From: Stutzerimonas stutzeri
GTDB lineage: Bacteria > Pseudomonadota > Gammaproteobacteria > Pseudomonadales > Pseudomonadaceae
Direction of reading: 5' to 3'
Length of the DNA stretch: 64,000 bases
Assembly (NCBI RefSeq): GCF_002909485.1
Contig: NZ_PPXG01000003.1
Coordinates: forward strand, 372,001 to 436,000
In this document: in pieces, positions 25,781-35,739 of the stretch
Layout: each line of letters starts with the position of its first letter
How positions within the stretch are numbered: position 1 is the first letter of the stretch
Notes under the pieces: model-generated
What the model saw: the letters and a program-made list of their open reading frames with translations, nothing else
Databases searched by the model: none
What the model was told of the DNA's origin: nothing
Translations under genes and position numbers: made by a program

Positions 25781-26470
25781 TCAGCTTTTGCTGGAGAAAC
25801 GATAACCGGTGCCGCGCACGGTCTGCACCAGATTCTCGTAGGCTTCGCCGAGCGCCTTGCGCAGGCGCCGGATATGCACGTCCACGGTGCGCTCCTCAAC
25901 GTACACATTGCCACCCCAGACTTGGTCGAGCAGCTGGCTGCGAGTGTAGGCGCGCTCCTGGTGAGTCATGAAGAATTGCAGCAGGCGGTACTCGGTAGGG
26001 CCCATCTCGGCCGGCTTGCCGTCGATGGTGACGCGGTGGCTGACCGGGTCGAGCAGCAGGCCACCGATTTCGATCGGCGATTCGCTATCCACCGGCGCGG
26101 CCCGACGCAACACCGCTTTAAGGCGGGCGACCAGCTCGCGCGGAGAGAACGGCTTGGTGATGTAGTCGTCGGCGCCGACTTCCAGGCCCTGGATCTTGTT
26201 GTCCTCTTCGCCCTTGGCGGTAAGCATGATGATCGGCGTGTCGGCGGTGAGCTCGTCACGCTTGAGGCGGCGGGCCAGCTCGATTCCTGAGGTGCCGGGC
26301 AGCATCCAGTCGAGCAGGATAAGGTCCGGCTTGCGGTCGATGATCAGCGCATGGGCCTGCTGGGTGTTCTCTGCTTCGAGACAGTCATAGCCGGCCATTT
26401 CCAGGGCGACGACGATCATCTCCCGGATCGGCGCCTCGTCATCGACGATCAGTATGCTCTTGCCGTTCAT
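25781..26470 (-). CDS. phoB: Phosphate regulon response regulator PhoB
   Basis: PhoB activates phosphate-starvation genes by binding Pho boxes. The 229-residue protein has a receiver domain (D10/D11, phospho-acceptor D54 in LLDWMLPG, K106 in TKPFSP) and a winged-helix DNA-binding domain with [14 protein letters not shown] and [12 protein letters not shown]. The start at 26470 matches [11 protein letters not shown] of homologs. A Pho box lies 50 bp upstream, so the gene is probably autoregulated. Confidence 0.97.
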   Translation of the reverse strand: MNGKSILIVDDEAPIREMIVVALEMAGYDCLEAENTQQAHALIIDRKPDLILLDWMLPGTSGIELARRLKRDELTADTPIIMLTAKGEEDNKIQGLEVGADDYITKPFSPRELVARLKAVLRRAAPVDSESPIEIGGLLLDPVSHRVTIDGKPAEMGPTEYRLLQFFMTHQERAYTRSQLLDQVWGGNVYVEERTVDVHIRRLRKALGEAYENLVQTVRGTGYRFSSKS

Positions 26471-26503
26471 GGTCCAGCCTCGGGTCTGTTCTTGTCGTCC
26501 GGC

Positions 26504-26537
26504 ATTAGATAACGGAATTATTGCAGCCATGTGACAG
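26504..26537 (-). promoter_or_regulatory. Pho box and -10 of the phoB promoter
   Basis: On the minus strand CTGTCAC-N4-CTGCAAT forms two 7-bp half-sites with 11-bp periodicity (26520-26537), close to the CTGTCAT direct-repeat consensus of PhoB. A TATCTAAT -10-like element follows at 26504-26511 at the spacing seen when the Pho box replaces the -35 element. Confidence 0.7.
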
Positions 26538-26617
26538 GAGGGCTTCAGGCTGCAGCTTTGAGGCCAGGGCTGGATGCCAGAGGCTGGCGGTGTGCCGAGA
26601 AAGGCGCCTGAAGCCGC

Positions 26618-27508
26618 TCAGCGAGCGGCGTAGTCCAGCACGATGCCAGCAAGAATCGCCAGCCCCGCCCAATGGTTGTGCAGGAAGGCCTTGAAACAGG
26701 CCTGCGGCTTGCGCGACTTGGTCTTCCAGAACTCCCAGGCAAAGCACCCGGCCGCAACGACCAGGCCGAGGTGGAACCACTGGCCGAGTTCGAAGCGCAC
26801 GCCTGCGAGCAGCAGGCAGAACAGCGCCAGACCCTGCAGCGTGACGATGATGACGCGGTCTGCTTCGCCGAAGAGGATGGCAGTGGACTTGATGCCGATC
26901 TTCAGATCATCGTCGCGATCCGCCATGGCGTAGTAGGTGTCATAGGCCACCGTCCACAACAGGTTGGCGATGAACAGCAGCCAGGCTTCGGGCGGCAGGC
27001 TGCCGGTTTCGGCCGTGAAGGCCATCGGCATGCCCCAGGAGAACGCCGCACCGAGCACCACTTGCGGGTAGAAGGTGTAGCGCTTCATGAATGGGTAGCA
27101 GGCGGCCAGGGCCAGGGCGCCGAAGGACAAGTAGACGGTTGCCGCGTTGGTCAGCAGTACCAGCCCGAAACTCAGGCCCACCAGCACGGCGAACAGCGTC
27201 CAGGCCTCGCGCGAACTGATCTTGCCGGCGGCCATGGGGCGCGTCTGCGTGCGTTGCACATGGCCGTCGAAGTTGCGGTCGGCGAAGTCGTTGATCACGC
27301 AGCCTGCCGCACGCATCAGGATCACGCCGGTGACGAAGATGAACAGGTTCTTCGCGCTGGGTATGCCTTCGGCGGCGATCCACAGCGCCCACAGCGTCGG
27401 CCACAGCAGCAGATAGGTACCGATTGGCCGGTCCAGGCGCATCAGCTGGATGAAGTCCCAGGCGCGCGGGTGCAGGCGGTTGCTCGATTGCAGCAGTTTC
27501 AGGTACAT
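26618..27508 (-). CDS. ubiA: 4-hydroxybenzoate octaprenyltransferase
   Basis: UbiA prenylates 4-hydroxybenzoate in the inner membrane, the second step of ubiquinone synthesis. The 296-residue protein has about eight membrane helices. The two Asp-rich prenyl-diphosphate motifs are visible: NDFADRNFD in the first half and [12 protein letters not shown] in the second. It lies 42 bp downstream of ubiC on the same strand, the conserved ubiCA pair. Confidence 0.97.
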   Translation of the reverse strand: MYLKLLQSSNRLHPRAWDFIQLMRLDRPIGTYLLLWPTLWALWIAAEGIPSAKNLFIFVTGVILMRAAGCVINDFADRNFDGHVQRTQTRPMAAGKISSREAWTLFAVLVGLSFGLVLLTNAATVYLSFGALALAACYPFMKRYTFYPQVVLGAAFSWGMPMAFTAETGSLPPEAWLLFIANLLWTVAYDTYYAMADRDDDLKIGIKSTAILFGEADRVIIVTLQGLALFCLLLAGVRFELGQWFHLGLVVAAGCFAWEFWKTKSRKPQACFKAFLHNHWAGLAILAGIVLDYAAR

Positions 27509-27550
27509 CAGCGGCTCTCCTTGGCGGAAGGGGCATGTAGAGCGGCGTGC

Positions 27551-28087
27551 TCAGGGCTTGATGGCGGCCTGCCACAGCTCGGGGAGGAACACCTCGGCAA
27601 CCAGTACACCGAGCTGATTCTGGCTGAAGCACGAACGGCGTGCCCAGAGGCCGTCGACACGGCACGCATTCGGTAGCCAGTGCGATGGGTACTGGCAGGC
27701 CTCAAGCGTGCCGCGAGTGAACGCCGGATTGCTGAACAGCAGCTCGCCCAGCGAGCGATTGCCCAGGCTTTGCAGGTCGAGGCCGGATTCAGCCAGTTGC
27801 GCTCGCGCAGCAACGCTACGAGCGAATACCCATGGCTGGCCGTGACCGCACAGATACACCTCGCGCACCCAACCTTCGCTTTCTGCCGGCACACCGAGCG
27901 CGGCACATTCGTCGGTGCGCAGGGGCTGCCAGGCTTCGTGCAGGGGCGTCACGCTGAAAGCGCCATCGGCCAGCTCGGTCAGGCGGCGGGTCAGCGAGCC
28001 CTTTTCGACGTACAGCCAGTCATGCAGGGCGGGATCGAGGGGGGCGGGCAGGCGGTCGGCACTAAGCCAGTCATGAATTTCGGACAC
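27551..28087 (-). CDS. ubiC: Chorismate pyruvate-lyase
   Basis: UbiC converts chorismate to 4-hydroxybenzoate and pyruvate, the first dedicated step of ubiquinone synthesis. The 178-residue protein is of family length and has the conserved core V-R-E-V-Y-L-C-G in WVREVYLCGHGQPWVFARSV. A C-terminal arginine-rich ARRSCF segment also fits the family. The downstream ubiA supports the assignment. Confidence 0.94.
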   Translation of the reverse strand: MSEIHDWLSADRLPAPLDPALHDWLYVEKGSLTRRLTELADGAFSVTPLHEAWQPLRTDECAALGVPAESEGWVREVYLCGHGQPWVFARSVAARAQLAESGLDLQSLGNRSLGELLFSNPAFTRGTLEACQYPSHWLPNACRVDGLWARRSCFSQNQLGVLVAEVFLPELWQAAIKP

Positions 28088-28184
28088 GGTGCGTCAGAGC
28101 TAGCGAAAAGAGCGGCGAGTCTAGCACGCGCCTCGGCCGCGGCAGGACCAGGCGACTTCGCTGCAGCGGTCTGAGCAGAAGAGG

Positions 28185-28210
28185 CTGTAGCAGCGCTCGG
28201 CTGGCGCTAC
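28185..28210 (-). terminator. Hairpin after glcC
   Basis: TGTAGC (28185-28190) and GCTACA (28205-28210) pair around a GC-rich inner region, seven bases beyond the glcC stop on the minus strand. The element resembles the short palindromes often found between Pseudomonas genes. The T-tract is weak, so terminator activity is inferred. Confidence 0.5.
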
Positions 28211-28217
28211 AACAGCG

Positions 28218-28991
28218 TCAGGTCCAGCCTTCCAAGCGCATGGTAGCGCGCACCAGGCGCTGTTCCTCCTGCTCGATCTCCTTGAGGTTGTCGCGAATAC
28301 CGTGGATATGGTCGCGTGCGGCGCGCTGGGCCTGTTCGGGCAGGCGTTCGATCACAGCGTGGTAGAGCCGTGAATGCTGGCGGTCGATCTGCCGTTTCTG
28401 CGCTGGGCGATGGTAGAGGTTGTTCACCGAGGCGAACACGGTGCTTAGCATCAGGTCGGTCAGCGACTGCAGCGTATGTACCAGCACCGGGTTATGCGAG
28501 GCCTCGCAGATGGCCAGATGGAAGGCGTGGTCAAGGCGGGCATGCTCACGTGGGTCGGCACCTGCCTCGCTGGTATGCGCGGCGAGCATTTCTTCGTAGC
28601 GCCTGCCAAGCAGGACGAAATCCGCGTCGGTGCCGCGCAATGCTGCCAGCCGGGCTGATTCGCTTTCGAGCAGGGCGCGTACTTCCAGCAGGTCATAGAG
28701 CGTGCGTGGCTGCGATTTGAACAGGTGCATCAGCGGGCTGGCATCGTGGTTGCCGGAAAGCTCGGCAACGAATGAGCCGCGACCCTGGGACGTCTCGATG
28801 ATGCCGCGGCCACGCAGAACACGTAGACCCTCACGCAACGCAGAGCGGGATATGCCCAGCTTTTCGCACAGACGCCGCTCTGATGGCAGCGCCTGCCCGA
28901 CCTTCAGTACGCCGTCGACGATCAGCCGCTCAATGCGTTCGGCGACGACGTCGGCGACTTGACGACGATCATTGTGGTTTTCGTTCTGCAT
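28218..28991 (-). CDS. glcC: GntR/FadR-family regulator of the glycolate locus
   Basis: This 257-residue regulator has an N-terminal winged helix (about 15-80) with PSERRLCEKLGISRSALREG and a helical FCD effector domain. FCD metal-binding histidines are visible (DHAFHLAICEASHN; later a QHSRLYHAV helix). It is divergent from glcDEF and the permease locus, as in E. coli and P. aeruginosa, where GlcC responds to glycolate. Two identical operators stand between it and glcD. The binding effector is inferred from the locus. Confidence 0.93.
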   Translation of the reverse strand: MQNENHNDRRQVADVVAERIERLIVDGVLKVGQALPSERRLCEKLGISRSALREGLRVLRGRGIIETSQGRGSFVAELSGNHDASPLMHLFKSQPRTLYDLLEVRALLESESARLAALRGTDADFVLLGRRYEEMLAAHTSEAGADPREHARLDHAFHLAICEASHNPVLVHTLQSLTDLMLSTVFASVNNLYHRPAQKRQIDRQHSRLYHAVIERLPEQAQRAARDHIHGIRDNLKEIEQEEQRLVRATMRLEGWT

Positions 28992-29006
28992 GCCTCTCGC
29001 TCTCCA

Positions 29007-29023
29007 CTGGTAGGACCAGTTGG
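29007..29023. promoter_or_regulatory. GlcC-type operator, copy 1
   Basis: ACTGGTAGGACCAGTTG is a near-perfect palindrome with half-sites ACTGGT and ACCAGT around AGG. It contains TGGT-N3-ACCA, the consensus of FadR-subfamily GntR regulators. It sits 16 bp upstream of the glcC start, consistent with repression of glcC itself. Confidence 0.75.
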
Positions 29024-29112
29024 AAGGGAGTTTAACCCTAATATCATAGAGCTAGTAATAACGGCGTCTGGAGAGGTGTTAGGTAGTGCCTTCCATCGGG
29101 CAACTACAAAAA

Positions 29113-29129
29113 ACTGGTAGGACCAGTTG
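29113..29129. promoter_or_regulatory. GlcC-type operator, copy 2
   Basis: The same 17 bases as copy 1 recur here, 106 bp away, on the glcD side. That centre-to-centre distance is about ten helical turns, which places both sites on one face of the DNA and would allow looping. The glcD start lies about 98 bp downstream. Confidence 0.75.
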
Positions 29130-29226
29130 CATGGCTCATGGACTGACGCCCATCTTCGACGTTAAAGATGCGTCATTCCACCGCAGTCGTTCGTGCTGGC
29201 TGCAACCCACGAGAACGGAACCTGTC

Positions 29227-30726
29227 ATGAACATTCTCTACGACGAACGTGTCGATGGTGTGTTGCCAAAGGTCGACAAGGCTGCCTTGCTGGCCGAGCT
29301 GCAGGCGCAGCTGCCCGACCTGGACATCCTCCATCGTAGCGAGGACCTCAAGCCTTATGAGTGCGATGGGCTTTCCGCCTACCGCACCACGCCACTGCTG
29401 GTGGTGTTGCCCGAGCGTATCGAGCAGGTTGAGACGTTGCTCAAACTCTGTAACCAGCGTGGCGTGCCGGTGGTTGCCCGCGGTGCCGGCACGGGCCTGT
29501 CCGGCGGCGCGCTGCCGCTGGAGCAGGGCATCCTGCTGGTGATGGCGCGTTTCAACAAGATTCTCGAAGTCGACCCCGCCGGTCGCTTCGCCCGTGTCCA
29601 GCCCGGCGTGCGCAACCTGGCGATTTCCCAGGCTACGGCGCCCTATGAGCTGTATTACGCGCCGGATCCTTCGTCGCAGATCGCCTGCTCCATCGGCGGT
29701 AACGTCGCCGAGAACGCTGGCGGCGTGCACTGCCTGAAGTACGGCCTGACCGTGCACAACCTGCTCAAGGTGGACACCCTCACCGTCGAGGGCGAGCGCA
29801 TGACGCTCGGCTCCGATGCGCTGGATTCGCCGGGCTTCGACCTGCTGGCGCTGTTCACCGGCTCCGAGGGCATGCTCGGTATCGTCACCGAGGTGACGGT
29901 CAAGCTGCTGCCCAAGCCGCAGGTGGCCAAGGTGCTGCTCGCTGCCTTCGACTCGGTGGAGAAGGCCGGGCGTGCGGTCGGCGACATCATCGCCGCCGGC
30001 ATCATCCCCGGCGGCCTGGAAATGATGGACAACCTGTCGATTCGCGCTGCCGAAGACTTCATCCATGCTGGCTACCCGGTGGATGCCGAGGCCATCCTGC
30101 TCTGCGAGCTGGACGGCGTCGAAGCCGATGTTCACGACGACTGCGCGCGAGTCAGCGAAGTGCTGAAGCTGGCTGGCGCCACCGAAGTGCGCCTGGCCAA
30201 GGACGAAGCCGAGCGCGTGCGTTTCTGGGCCGGGCGCAAGAACGCCTTCCCGGCGGTCGGGCGCATCTCGCCGGACTACTACTGCATGGACGGCACCATT
30301 CCGCGGCGCGAGCTGCCGGGCGTGCTCAAGGGGATTTCCGACCTCTCCGAGCAGTTCGGTCTGCGCGTGGCCAACGTGTTCCATGCCGGCGACGGCAACA
30401 TGCACCCGCTGATCCTCTTCGATGCCAACCAGCCCGGTGAGCTGGAGCGCGCCGAAGACCTGGGCGGCAAGATTCTCGAGCTGTGCGTGAAGGTGGGCGG
30501 CAGCATCACCGGCGAACACGGCGTCGGCCGCGAAAAGATCAATCAGATGTGCTCGCAGTTCAATGCCGATGAGCTGACGCTGTTCCACGCGGTGAAAGCG
30601 GCATTCGACCCGAGCGGCCTGCTCAACCCGGGCAAGAACATCCCGACTCTGCATCGCTGCGCCGAATTTGGCCGCATGCACATCCACAACGGCGAGCTGC
30701 CTTTCCCTGAACTGGAGCGTTTCTGA
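29227..30726 (+). CDS. glcD: Glycolate oxidase FAD-linked subunit
   Basis: GlcD is the flavin subunit that oxidises glycolate to glyoxylate and passes electrons to GlcE/GlcF. The 499-residue length fits. A PCMH-type FAD-binding domain is marked by VPVVARGAGTGLSGGALPL, and the C-terminal oxidase domain by GEHGVGREK and DPSGLLNPGKNIP. The start at 29227 matches the family (MNILYDERVDG); a longer frame from 29086 would run through the operator. Its stop overlaps the glcE start by one base. Confidence 0.97.
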   Translation: MNILYDERVDGVLPKVDKAALLAELQAQLPDLDILHRSEDLKPYECDGLSAYRTTPLLVVLPERIEQVETLLKLCNQRGVPVVARGAGTGLSGGALPLEQGILLVMARFNKILEVDPAGRFARVQPGVRNLAISQATAPYELYYAPDPSSQIACSIGGNVAENAGGVHCLKYGLTVHNLLKVDTLTVEGERMTLGSDALDSPGFDLLALFTGSEGMLGIVTEVTVKLLPKPQVAKVLLAAFDSVEKAGRAVGDIIAAGIIPGGLEMMDNLSIRAAEDFIHAGYPVDAEAILLCELDGVEADVHDDCARVSEVLKLAGATEVRLAKDEAERVRFWAGRKNAFPAVGRISPDYYCMDGTIPRRELPGVLKGISDLSEQFGLRVANVFHAGDGNMHPLILFDANQPGELERAEDLGGKILELCVKVGGSITGEHGVGREKINQMCSQFNADELTLFHAVKAAFDPSGLLNPGKNIPTLHRCAEFGRMHIHNGELPFPELERF

Positions 30727-31787
30727 TGTCCGTAATCGCCAACGACGCCAGCGCGCAGTTGCTGGATCAGGTCAACCAGGCGCTAGCCGCCAAGACGCCG
30801 CTGCGCATTCAGGGCAGCGGCAGCAAGGCCTTCCTCGGACGACAAACCGAAGGTGTACTGCTCGATACTCGTGAGCACCGTGGCATCGTCACCTACGACC
30901 CCACCGAGCTGGTGGTCACCGTTCGCGCTGGCACGCCGCTTGCGGAGCTGGAAGCGGCGCTGGATGCTGCAGGGCAGATGCTGCCTTGCGAACCGCCGCA
31001 CTTCGCCGAAGGCGCCACTGTCGGTGGCATGATCGCCGCCGGGCTGTCCGGCCCGCGTCGCCCGTGGAGCGGTTCGGTGCGCGATTTCGTGCTCGGCTCG
31101 CGGGTCATCACCGGCCAGGGCAAGCACCTGCGTTTCGGTGGCGAGGTGATGAAGAACGTCGCCGGCTACGACCTGTCGCGCCTGATGGCCGGCAGCTTCG
31201 GTTGCCTCGGCGTACTCACCGAAGTCTCGCTCAAGGTGCTGCCCAAGCCACGCCTGTGCACCAGCCTAAGACTGGAAATCGACCTCGACCGCGCGCTGCT
31301 CAAGCTTGCCGAGTGGGGCCAGCAGCCGATCCCGATCAGCGCCGCCAGCCACGACGGCCGGGCGTTGCATCTGCGTCTGGAAGGCGGCGAAGGCTCGGTG
31401 GGGGCGGCACGCGAGCGTATCGGTGGCGAGGATCTCGACCCCGGTTACTGGAACGACCTGCGCGAGCAGCACCTGGCCTTCTTCGCCGATCCGCGTCCGC
31501 TATGGCGCCTGTCGCTGCCGAACAACACGCCGGCGCTCGGCTTGCCGGGCGATCAGCTGGTGGACTGGGCCGGCGCCCAGCGCTGGCTGAAGTCCGATGC
31601 CGACGCGGTGACCATCCGTGGGATCGCCATCGAAGTCGGCGGCCATGCCACCTGTTTTACCGCTGGTGCCACGACGAATCCGTTCCAGCCGCTGTCCGTA
31701 CCGCTGCTGCGCTATCACCGCCAGCTCAAGGCCGCGCTTGATCCGCAGGGGATATTCAACCCCGGCCGCATGTATTCCGAGGTCTGA
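30726..31787 (+). CDS. glcE: Glycolate oxidase FAD-binding subunit
   Basis: GlcE is the smaller FAD-binding subunit of the glycolate oxidase complex. The 353-residue protein has the PCMH FAD-binding signature GATVGGMIAAGLSGPRRPWSG and the KNVAGYDLSRL motif. It is translationally coupled to glcD (TGATG) and lies one base before glcF. The end DPQGIFNPGRMY is characteristic. Confidence 0.97.
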   Translation: MSVIANDASAQLLDQVNQALAAKTPLRIQGSGSKAFLGRQTEGVLLDTREHRGIVTYDPTELVVTVRAGTPLAELEAALDAAGQMLPCEPPHFAEGATVGGMIAAGLSGPRRPWSGSVRDFVLGSRVITGQGKHLRFGGEVMKNVAGYDLSRLMAGSFGCLGVLTEVSLKVLPKPRLCTSLRLEIDLDRALLKLAEWGQQPIPISAASHDGRALHLRLEGGEGSVGAARERIGGEDLDPGYWNDLREQHLAFFADPRPLWRLSLPNNTPALGLPGDQLVDWAGAQRWLKSDADAVTIRGIAIEVGGHATCFTAGATTNPFQPLSVPLLRYHRQLKAALDPQGIFNPGRMYSEV

Positions 31788-31788
31788 T

Positions 31789-33006
31789 ATGCAAACCAAT
31801 CTGAGCGAAGCGGCCAAGCGGTTGCCGCGCGCCGAGGAAGCCGAAAGCATCCTGCGCTCCTGCGTGCACTGCGGCTTCTGCAATGCCACCTGTCCGACCT
31901 ACCAGCTGCTGGGCGACGAGCTGGACGGCCCGCGCGGGCGCATCTACCTGATGAAGCAGATGTTCGAAGGCGGCGAGGTGACCGAGAGCACCCAGCTGCA
32001 CCTGGACCGCTGCCTGACCTGCCGCAACTGCGAGACCACCTGCCCGTCCGGGGTGAAGTACCACAACCTGCTGGACATCGGCCGTGACTTCATCGAGCAG
32101 CAGGTGCAGCGCCCGTTGGGCGAGCGTGTGCTGCGCGGTGGCCTGCGCACGGTGATCCCGCGTCCGGGCCTGTTCAAGGCACTGCTGGGCGCCGGCAATG
32201 CGCTGAAGCCACTGATGCCCGCGTCACTGAAGGACCACCTGCCGCGCGAGATCCGCCCGGCCAAGCCGCGCCCGCAGGTCATGCACAACCGTCGCGTGCT
32301 GATGCTCGAAGGCTGCGTGCAGCCGAGCCTGTCGCCGAGCACCAACGCTGCCGCGGCGCGGGTACTCGACCGCCTCGGCATCAGCGTCAGCCCGGCGCGC
32401 GAAGCCGGTTGCTGCGGCGCGGTGGATTACCACCTCAACGCCCAGGATGCCGGCCTGGACCGCGCACGGCGCAATATCGACGCCTGGTGGCCAGCCATCG
32501 AAGCGGGTGCCGAAGCCATCGTGCAGACCGCCAGCGGCTGCGGTGCCTTCGTCAAGGAATACGGTCACCTGCTCAAGGATGACCCGGCCTACGCCGCCAA
32601 GGCCGCCCGCGTCAGCGAGCTGGCCAAGGACCTGGTTGAGGTTTTGCGCAGCGCCGAGCTGGAAAAACTGGACGTGCGCGCCGACAAGCGCATGGCCTTC
32701 CATTGCCCCTGCACCCTGCAGCACGCACAGAAGCTCGGTGGCGCGGTCGAAGACGTGCTGTCACGCCTGGGCTACCAACTCACTGCGGTACCGGATGCGC
32801 ACCTGTGCTGCGGCTCGGCCGGCAGCTATTCGATCACCCAGCCGGAGATTTCCCACCAGCTGCGTGACAACAAGCTCAACGCGCTGGAGAGCGGCAAGCC
32901 GGAAGTGATCGTCACCGCCAACATCGGCTGCCAGACCCACCTCGATGGTGCCGGCCGTACGCCGGTCAAGCATTGGATCGAAGTGGTCGAGGAATCGATG
33001 CAGTAG
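31789..33006 (+). CDS. glcF: Glycolate oxidase iron-sulfur subunit
   Basis: GlcF carries electrons from the flavin subunits to the respiratory chain. The 405-residue protein has two 4Fe-4S clusters: C25/C28/C31/C35 (CVHCGFCNATC) and C75/C78/C81/C85 (CLTCRNCETTC). Two CCG heterodisulfide-reductase-like domains follow (EAGCCGAVDYH and LCCGSAGSYSI). The start at 31789 fits GlcF homologs. It completes glcDEF. Confidence 0.97.
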   Translation: MQTNLSEAAKRLPRAEEAESILRSCVHCGFCNATCPTYQLLGDELDGPRGRIYLMKQMFEGGEVTESTQLHLDRCLTCRNCETTCPSGVKYHNLLDIGRDFIEQQVQRPLGERVLRGGLRTVIPRPGLFKALLGAGNALKPLMPASLKDHLPREIRPAKPRPQVMHNRRVLMLEGCVQPSLSPSTNAAAARVLDRLGISVSPAREAGCCGAVDYHLNAQDAGLDRARRNIDAWWPAIEAGAEAIVQTASGCGAFVKEYGHLLKDDPAYAAKAARVSELAKDLVEVLRSAELEKLDVRADKRMAFHCPCTLQHAQKLGGAVEDVLSRLGYQLTAVPDAHLCCGSAGSYSITQPEISHQLRDNKLNALESGKPEVIVTANIGCQTHLDGAGRTPVKHWIEVVEESMQ

Positions 33007-33079
33007 CAATGCCTCATGGTTCGGTCGCCCACCCAGGGCGTCCAACGAACAACCGAAATACGAAGACAGGAGAATCGAG

Positions 33080-33484
33080 ATGAAAAGCAAAGCCGTACTG
33101 AGCCAGACCGAAGTCGCCACCATCCTCGCCGCCGCCCGTGCCGAAGCGCAGGCCAACGGCTGGGCCGTGACCATCGTCGTCGCCGACGACGGCGGCCATC
33201 CGCTGGCGCTGGAGCGTCTGGACGGCTGCGCGCCGATCGCCTCCTACATCGCCACCGAGAAGGCCCGCAGCTCGGCCCTCGGCCGCCGCGAAACCAAGGG
33301 TTACGAAGACATGGTCAACGGTGGCCGCAGCGCCTTCCTCTCCGCGCCGGTGGTTTGCTCGCTGGAAGGCGGCGTGCCGGTGGTAGTCGATGGTCAGGTG
33401 GTCGGCTCGGTCGGCGTCTCCGGCGTGACCGCCGCCCAGGACGCCCAGATCGCCAAGGCCGGCGTCGCCGCCCTGACCAACTGA
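33080..33484 (+). CDS. glcG: GlcG/HbpS-family protein of the glycolate operon
   Basis: This 134-residue protein has the GlcG/HbpS fold motifs: [17 protein letters not shown] near residue 34 and [19 protein letters not shown] near the end. HbpS of Streptomyces binds haem and senses redox; the role of GlcG in the glycolate operon is not settled. The ribosome site AGGAGA precedes the ATG. It lies between glcF and glcB as in other proteobacteria. Confidence 0.93.
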   Translation: MKSKAVLSQTEVATILAAARAEAQANGWAVTIVVADDGGHPLALERLDGCAPIASYIATEKARSSALGRRETKGYEDMVNGGRSAFLSAPVVCSLEGGVPVVVDGQVVGSVGVSGVTAAQDAQIAKAGVAALTN

Positions 33485-33504
33485 ACAGACAAGGAGAGCG
33501 ACAG

Positions 33505-35685
33505 ATGACCGAGCGTGTAACCCTGGGCCGCCTGCAAGTGGCGGCCAATCTGCAGCGTTTCATCGAAGACGAAGTCCTGCCGGGCACCGGTATCGAGGCC
33601 GCGACCTTCTGGCATGGCCTGGACGCCCTGGTCCATGACCTGGCGCCGAAGAACCGTGAGCTGCTCGCCGAGCGCGACCGCCTGCAGGTCGAGCTGGACT
33701 CCTGGCACAAGGCCAACCCGGGCCCGATCAGGGACATGGCTGCTTATCGCGCCTTCCTCGAATCCATCGGCTACCTGCTGCCGGTGCCGGGCGAGGTGAA
33801 GATCGAGACCGCCAACGTCGACAGCGAGATCGCCACTCAGGCCGGCCCGCAGCTGGTGGTGCCGATCATGAACGCGCGCTACGCGCTGAACGCCGCCAAC
33901 GCCCGCTGGGGCTCGCTGTATGACGCGCTTTACGGCACCGATGCCATCTCCGAAGAGGGCGGTGCGCAGAAGGGGCCCGGCTACAACGAAGTCCGTGGCG
34001 CCAAGGTCATCGCTTACGCGCGCAACTTCCTTGATCAGGCCGCGCCGCTGGCGCAGGGCAGTCACGCCGACGCCACCGCCTACCGCATTCAGGACGGCCA
34101 GCTGAAGGTCACCCTGGAGAACGGCAGCGTCACCGGCCTCAAGCAGCCGGAAAAATTCGTCGGCTTCCAGGGTGAAGCGGTCGAGCCAAAGGCCGTGCTG
34201 CTGAAGAACAACGGCCTGCACATCGAAATCCAGATCGATCCGAACAGCCCGATCGGCCAGACCGATGCCGCTGGCGTGAAGGACCTGCTGGTCGAGTCCG
34301 CCGTTTCCACCATTCTCGATTGTGAAGACTCGGTCGCCGCGGTGGATGCCGACGACAAGGTGCTGGCCTACCGCAACTGGCTGGGCATCGCTCAGGGCAG
34401 TCTCAGCGAGGAGGTGGCCAAGGGTGGCTCGAGCTTCGTACGCCGCCTGAACCCAGACCGCGAGTACAGCGCACCGAATGGTGGTGAGCTGAAACTGCAC
34501 GGGCGTTCGCTGCTGTTCGTTCGCAACGTCGGTCACCTGATGACCAACCCGGCGATACTGCTGGAAGACGGCCGCGAGATTCCCGAAGGTATCATGGACG
34601 GTGTGTTCACCAGCCTGATCGCCAAGCACGACCTCAAGCGCAAGGGCAACTCGCGCACCGGCAGCGTCTACATCGTCAAGCCGAAGATGCACGGGCCGAA
34701 GGAAGTCGCCTTCGCCGACGAGCTGTTCGGTCGCGTCGAGGACCTGATCGGTGTGCCGCGCTACACCCTGAAGATGGGCATCATGGACGAGGAGCGCCGC
34801 ACCAGCGCCAACCTCAAGGCCTGTATCGCCGCGGCCAAGCACCGCGTGGCGTTCATCAACACGGGCTTTCTCGACCGTACCGGCGACGAGATGCACACCT
34901 GCATGGAAGCCGGCCCGGTGCTGCGCAAAGGCGACATGAAATCCACACCGTGGATCCAGTCCTACGAGCGCAACAATGTGCTGGTCGGTCTAGCCTGCGG
35001 CCTGCGCGGCAAGGCGCAGATCGGCAAGGGCATGTGGGCCATGCCGGACCTGATGGCGGCCATGCTCGAGCAGAAGATCGATCATCCGAAATCCGGCGCC
35101 AACACCGCCTGGGTGCCGTCGCCGACCGGCGCCACCCTGCACGCGCTGCACTACCACCAGGTGAACGTGCAGGCCGTGCAGAGCGAGCTGGAGAAGATCG
35201 ACCTGGCTGCCGAGCGCGATCAGCTGCTCAACGATCTGCTGACCATTCCGGTGGTCGCCGAAGACAACTGGAGCGCCGAGGAGAAGCAGCAGGAGCTGGA
35301 CAACAACTGCCAGGGCATCCTCGGTTACGTGGTGCGCTGGGTCGAACAGGGCGTCGGTTGCTCCAAGGTCCCGGACATCCACAACGTCGGCCTGATGGAA
35401 GACCGCGCCACCCTGCGTATCTCCAGCCAGCACATTGCCAACTGGCTGCATCACGGTGTGGTCAGCCGCGAGCAGGTTCAGGAGACCCTGGAGCGCATGG
35501 CCAAGGTGGTGGACCAGCAGAACGCCGGTGATCCGCTCTATCGCGCCATGTCCAGCGACTACACTCAGTCGATCGCTTTCCAGGCGGCGTCGGATCTGGT
35601 GTTCAAGGGCCGCGAGCAGCCGTCCGGCTACACCGAGCCGCTGCTGCATGCATGGCGCCAGCGTTACAAGGCAAACCAGGCCTGA
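33505..35685 (+). CDS. glcB: Malate synthase G
   Basis: GlcB condenses glyoxylate with acetyl-CoA to malate, so it feeds glycolate carbon to the TCA cycle. The 726-residue length is that of the monomeric G isoform. The Asp-Glu metal motif [14 protein letters not shown] and the C-terminal catalytic region [17 protein letters not shown] are intact. The true start is the ATG at 33505 after AAGGAGAG. The frame is also open further upstream but those codons are the alternative reading of glcG, not a fusion. Confidence 0.97.
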   Translation: MTERVTLGRLQVAANLQRFIEDEVLPGTGIEAATFWHGLDALVHDLAPKNRELLAERDRLQVELDSWHKANPGPIRDMAAYRAFLESIGYLLPVPGEVKIETANVDSEIATQAGPQLVVPIMNARYALNAANARWGSLYDALYGTDAISEEGGAQKGPGYNEVRGAKVIAYARNFLDQAAPLAQGSHADATAYRIQDGQLKVTLENGSVTGLKQPEKFVGFQGEAVEPKAVLLKNNGLHIEIQIDPNSPIGQTDAAGVKDLLVESAVSTILDCEDSVAAVDADDKVLAYRNWLGIAQGSLSEEVAKGGSSFVRRLNPDREYSAPNGGELKLHGRSLLFVRNVGHLMTNPAILLEDGREIPEGIMDGVFTSLIAKHDLKRKGNSRTGSVYIVKPKMHGPKEVAFADELFGRVEDLIGVPRYTLKMGIMDEERRTSANLKACIAAAKHRVAFINTGFLDRTGDEMHTCMEAGPVLRKGDMKSTPWIQSYERNNVLVGLACGLRGKAQIGKGMWAMPDLMAAMLEQKIDHPKSGANTAWVPSPTGATLHALHYHQVNVQAVQSELEKIDLAAERDQLLNDLLTIPVVAEDNWSAEEKQQELDNNCQGILGYVVRWVEQGVGCSKVPDIHNVGLMEDRATLRISSQHIANWLHHGVVSREQVQETLERMAKVVDQQNAGDPLYRAMSSDYTQSIAFQAASDLVFKGREQPSGYTEPLLHAWRQRYKANQA

Positions 35686-35739
35686 ACGGCTAGGAGGCCG
35701 CGTGCTGCCGGAGGCTCGGCGTACGCGGTGCAGGACAGC

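Noticed and set aside
29173..30687. Long antisense open frame opposite glcD
   Set aside because: Mirror frame of high-GC coding DNA, Gln/His-rich without family motifs; glcD on the other strand is unambiguous.
33016..33504. Long in-frame extension of the malate synthase gene that would look like a fused protein
   Set aside because: The extra residues are Arg-rich low-complexity and are the wrong frame of glcG, which has its own ribosome site and conserved product.
33394..34896. Long antisense frame opposite glcB
   Set aside because: Shadow of the malate synthase gene, with no supporting start or motif.
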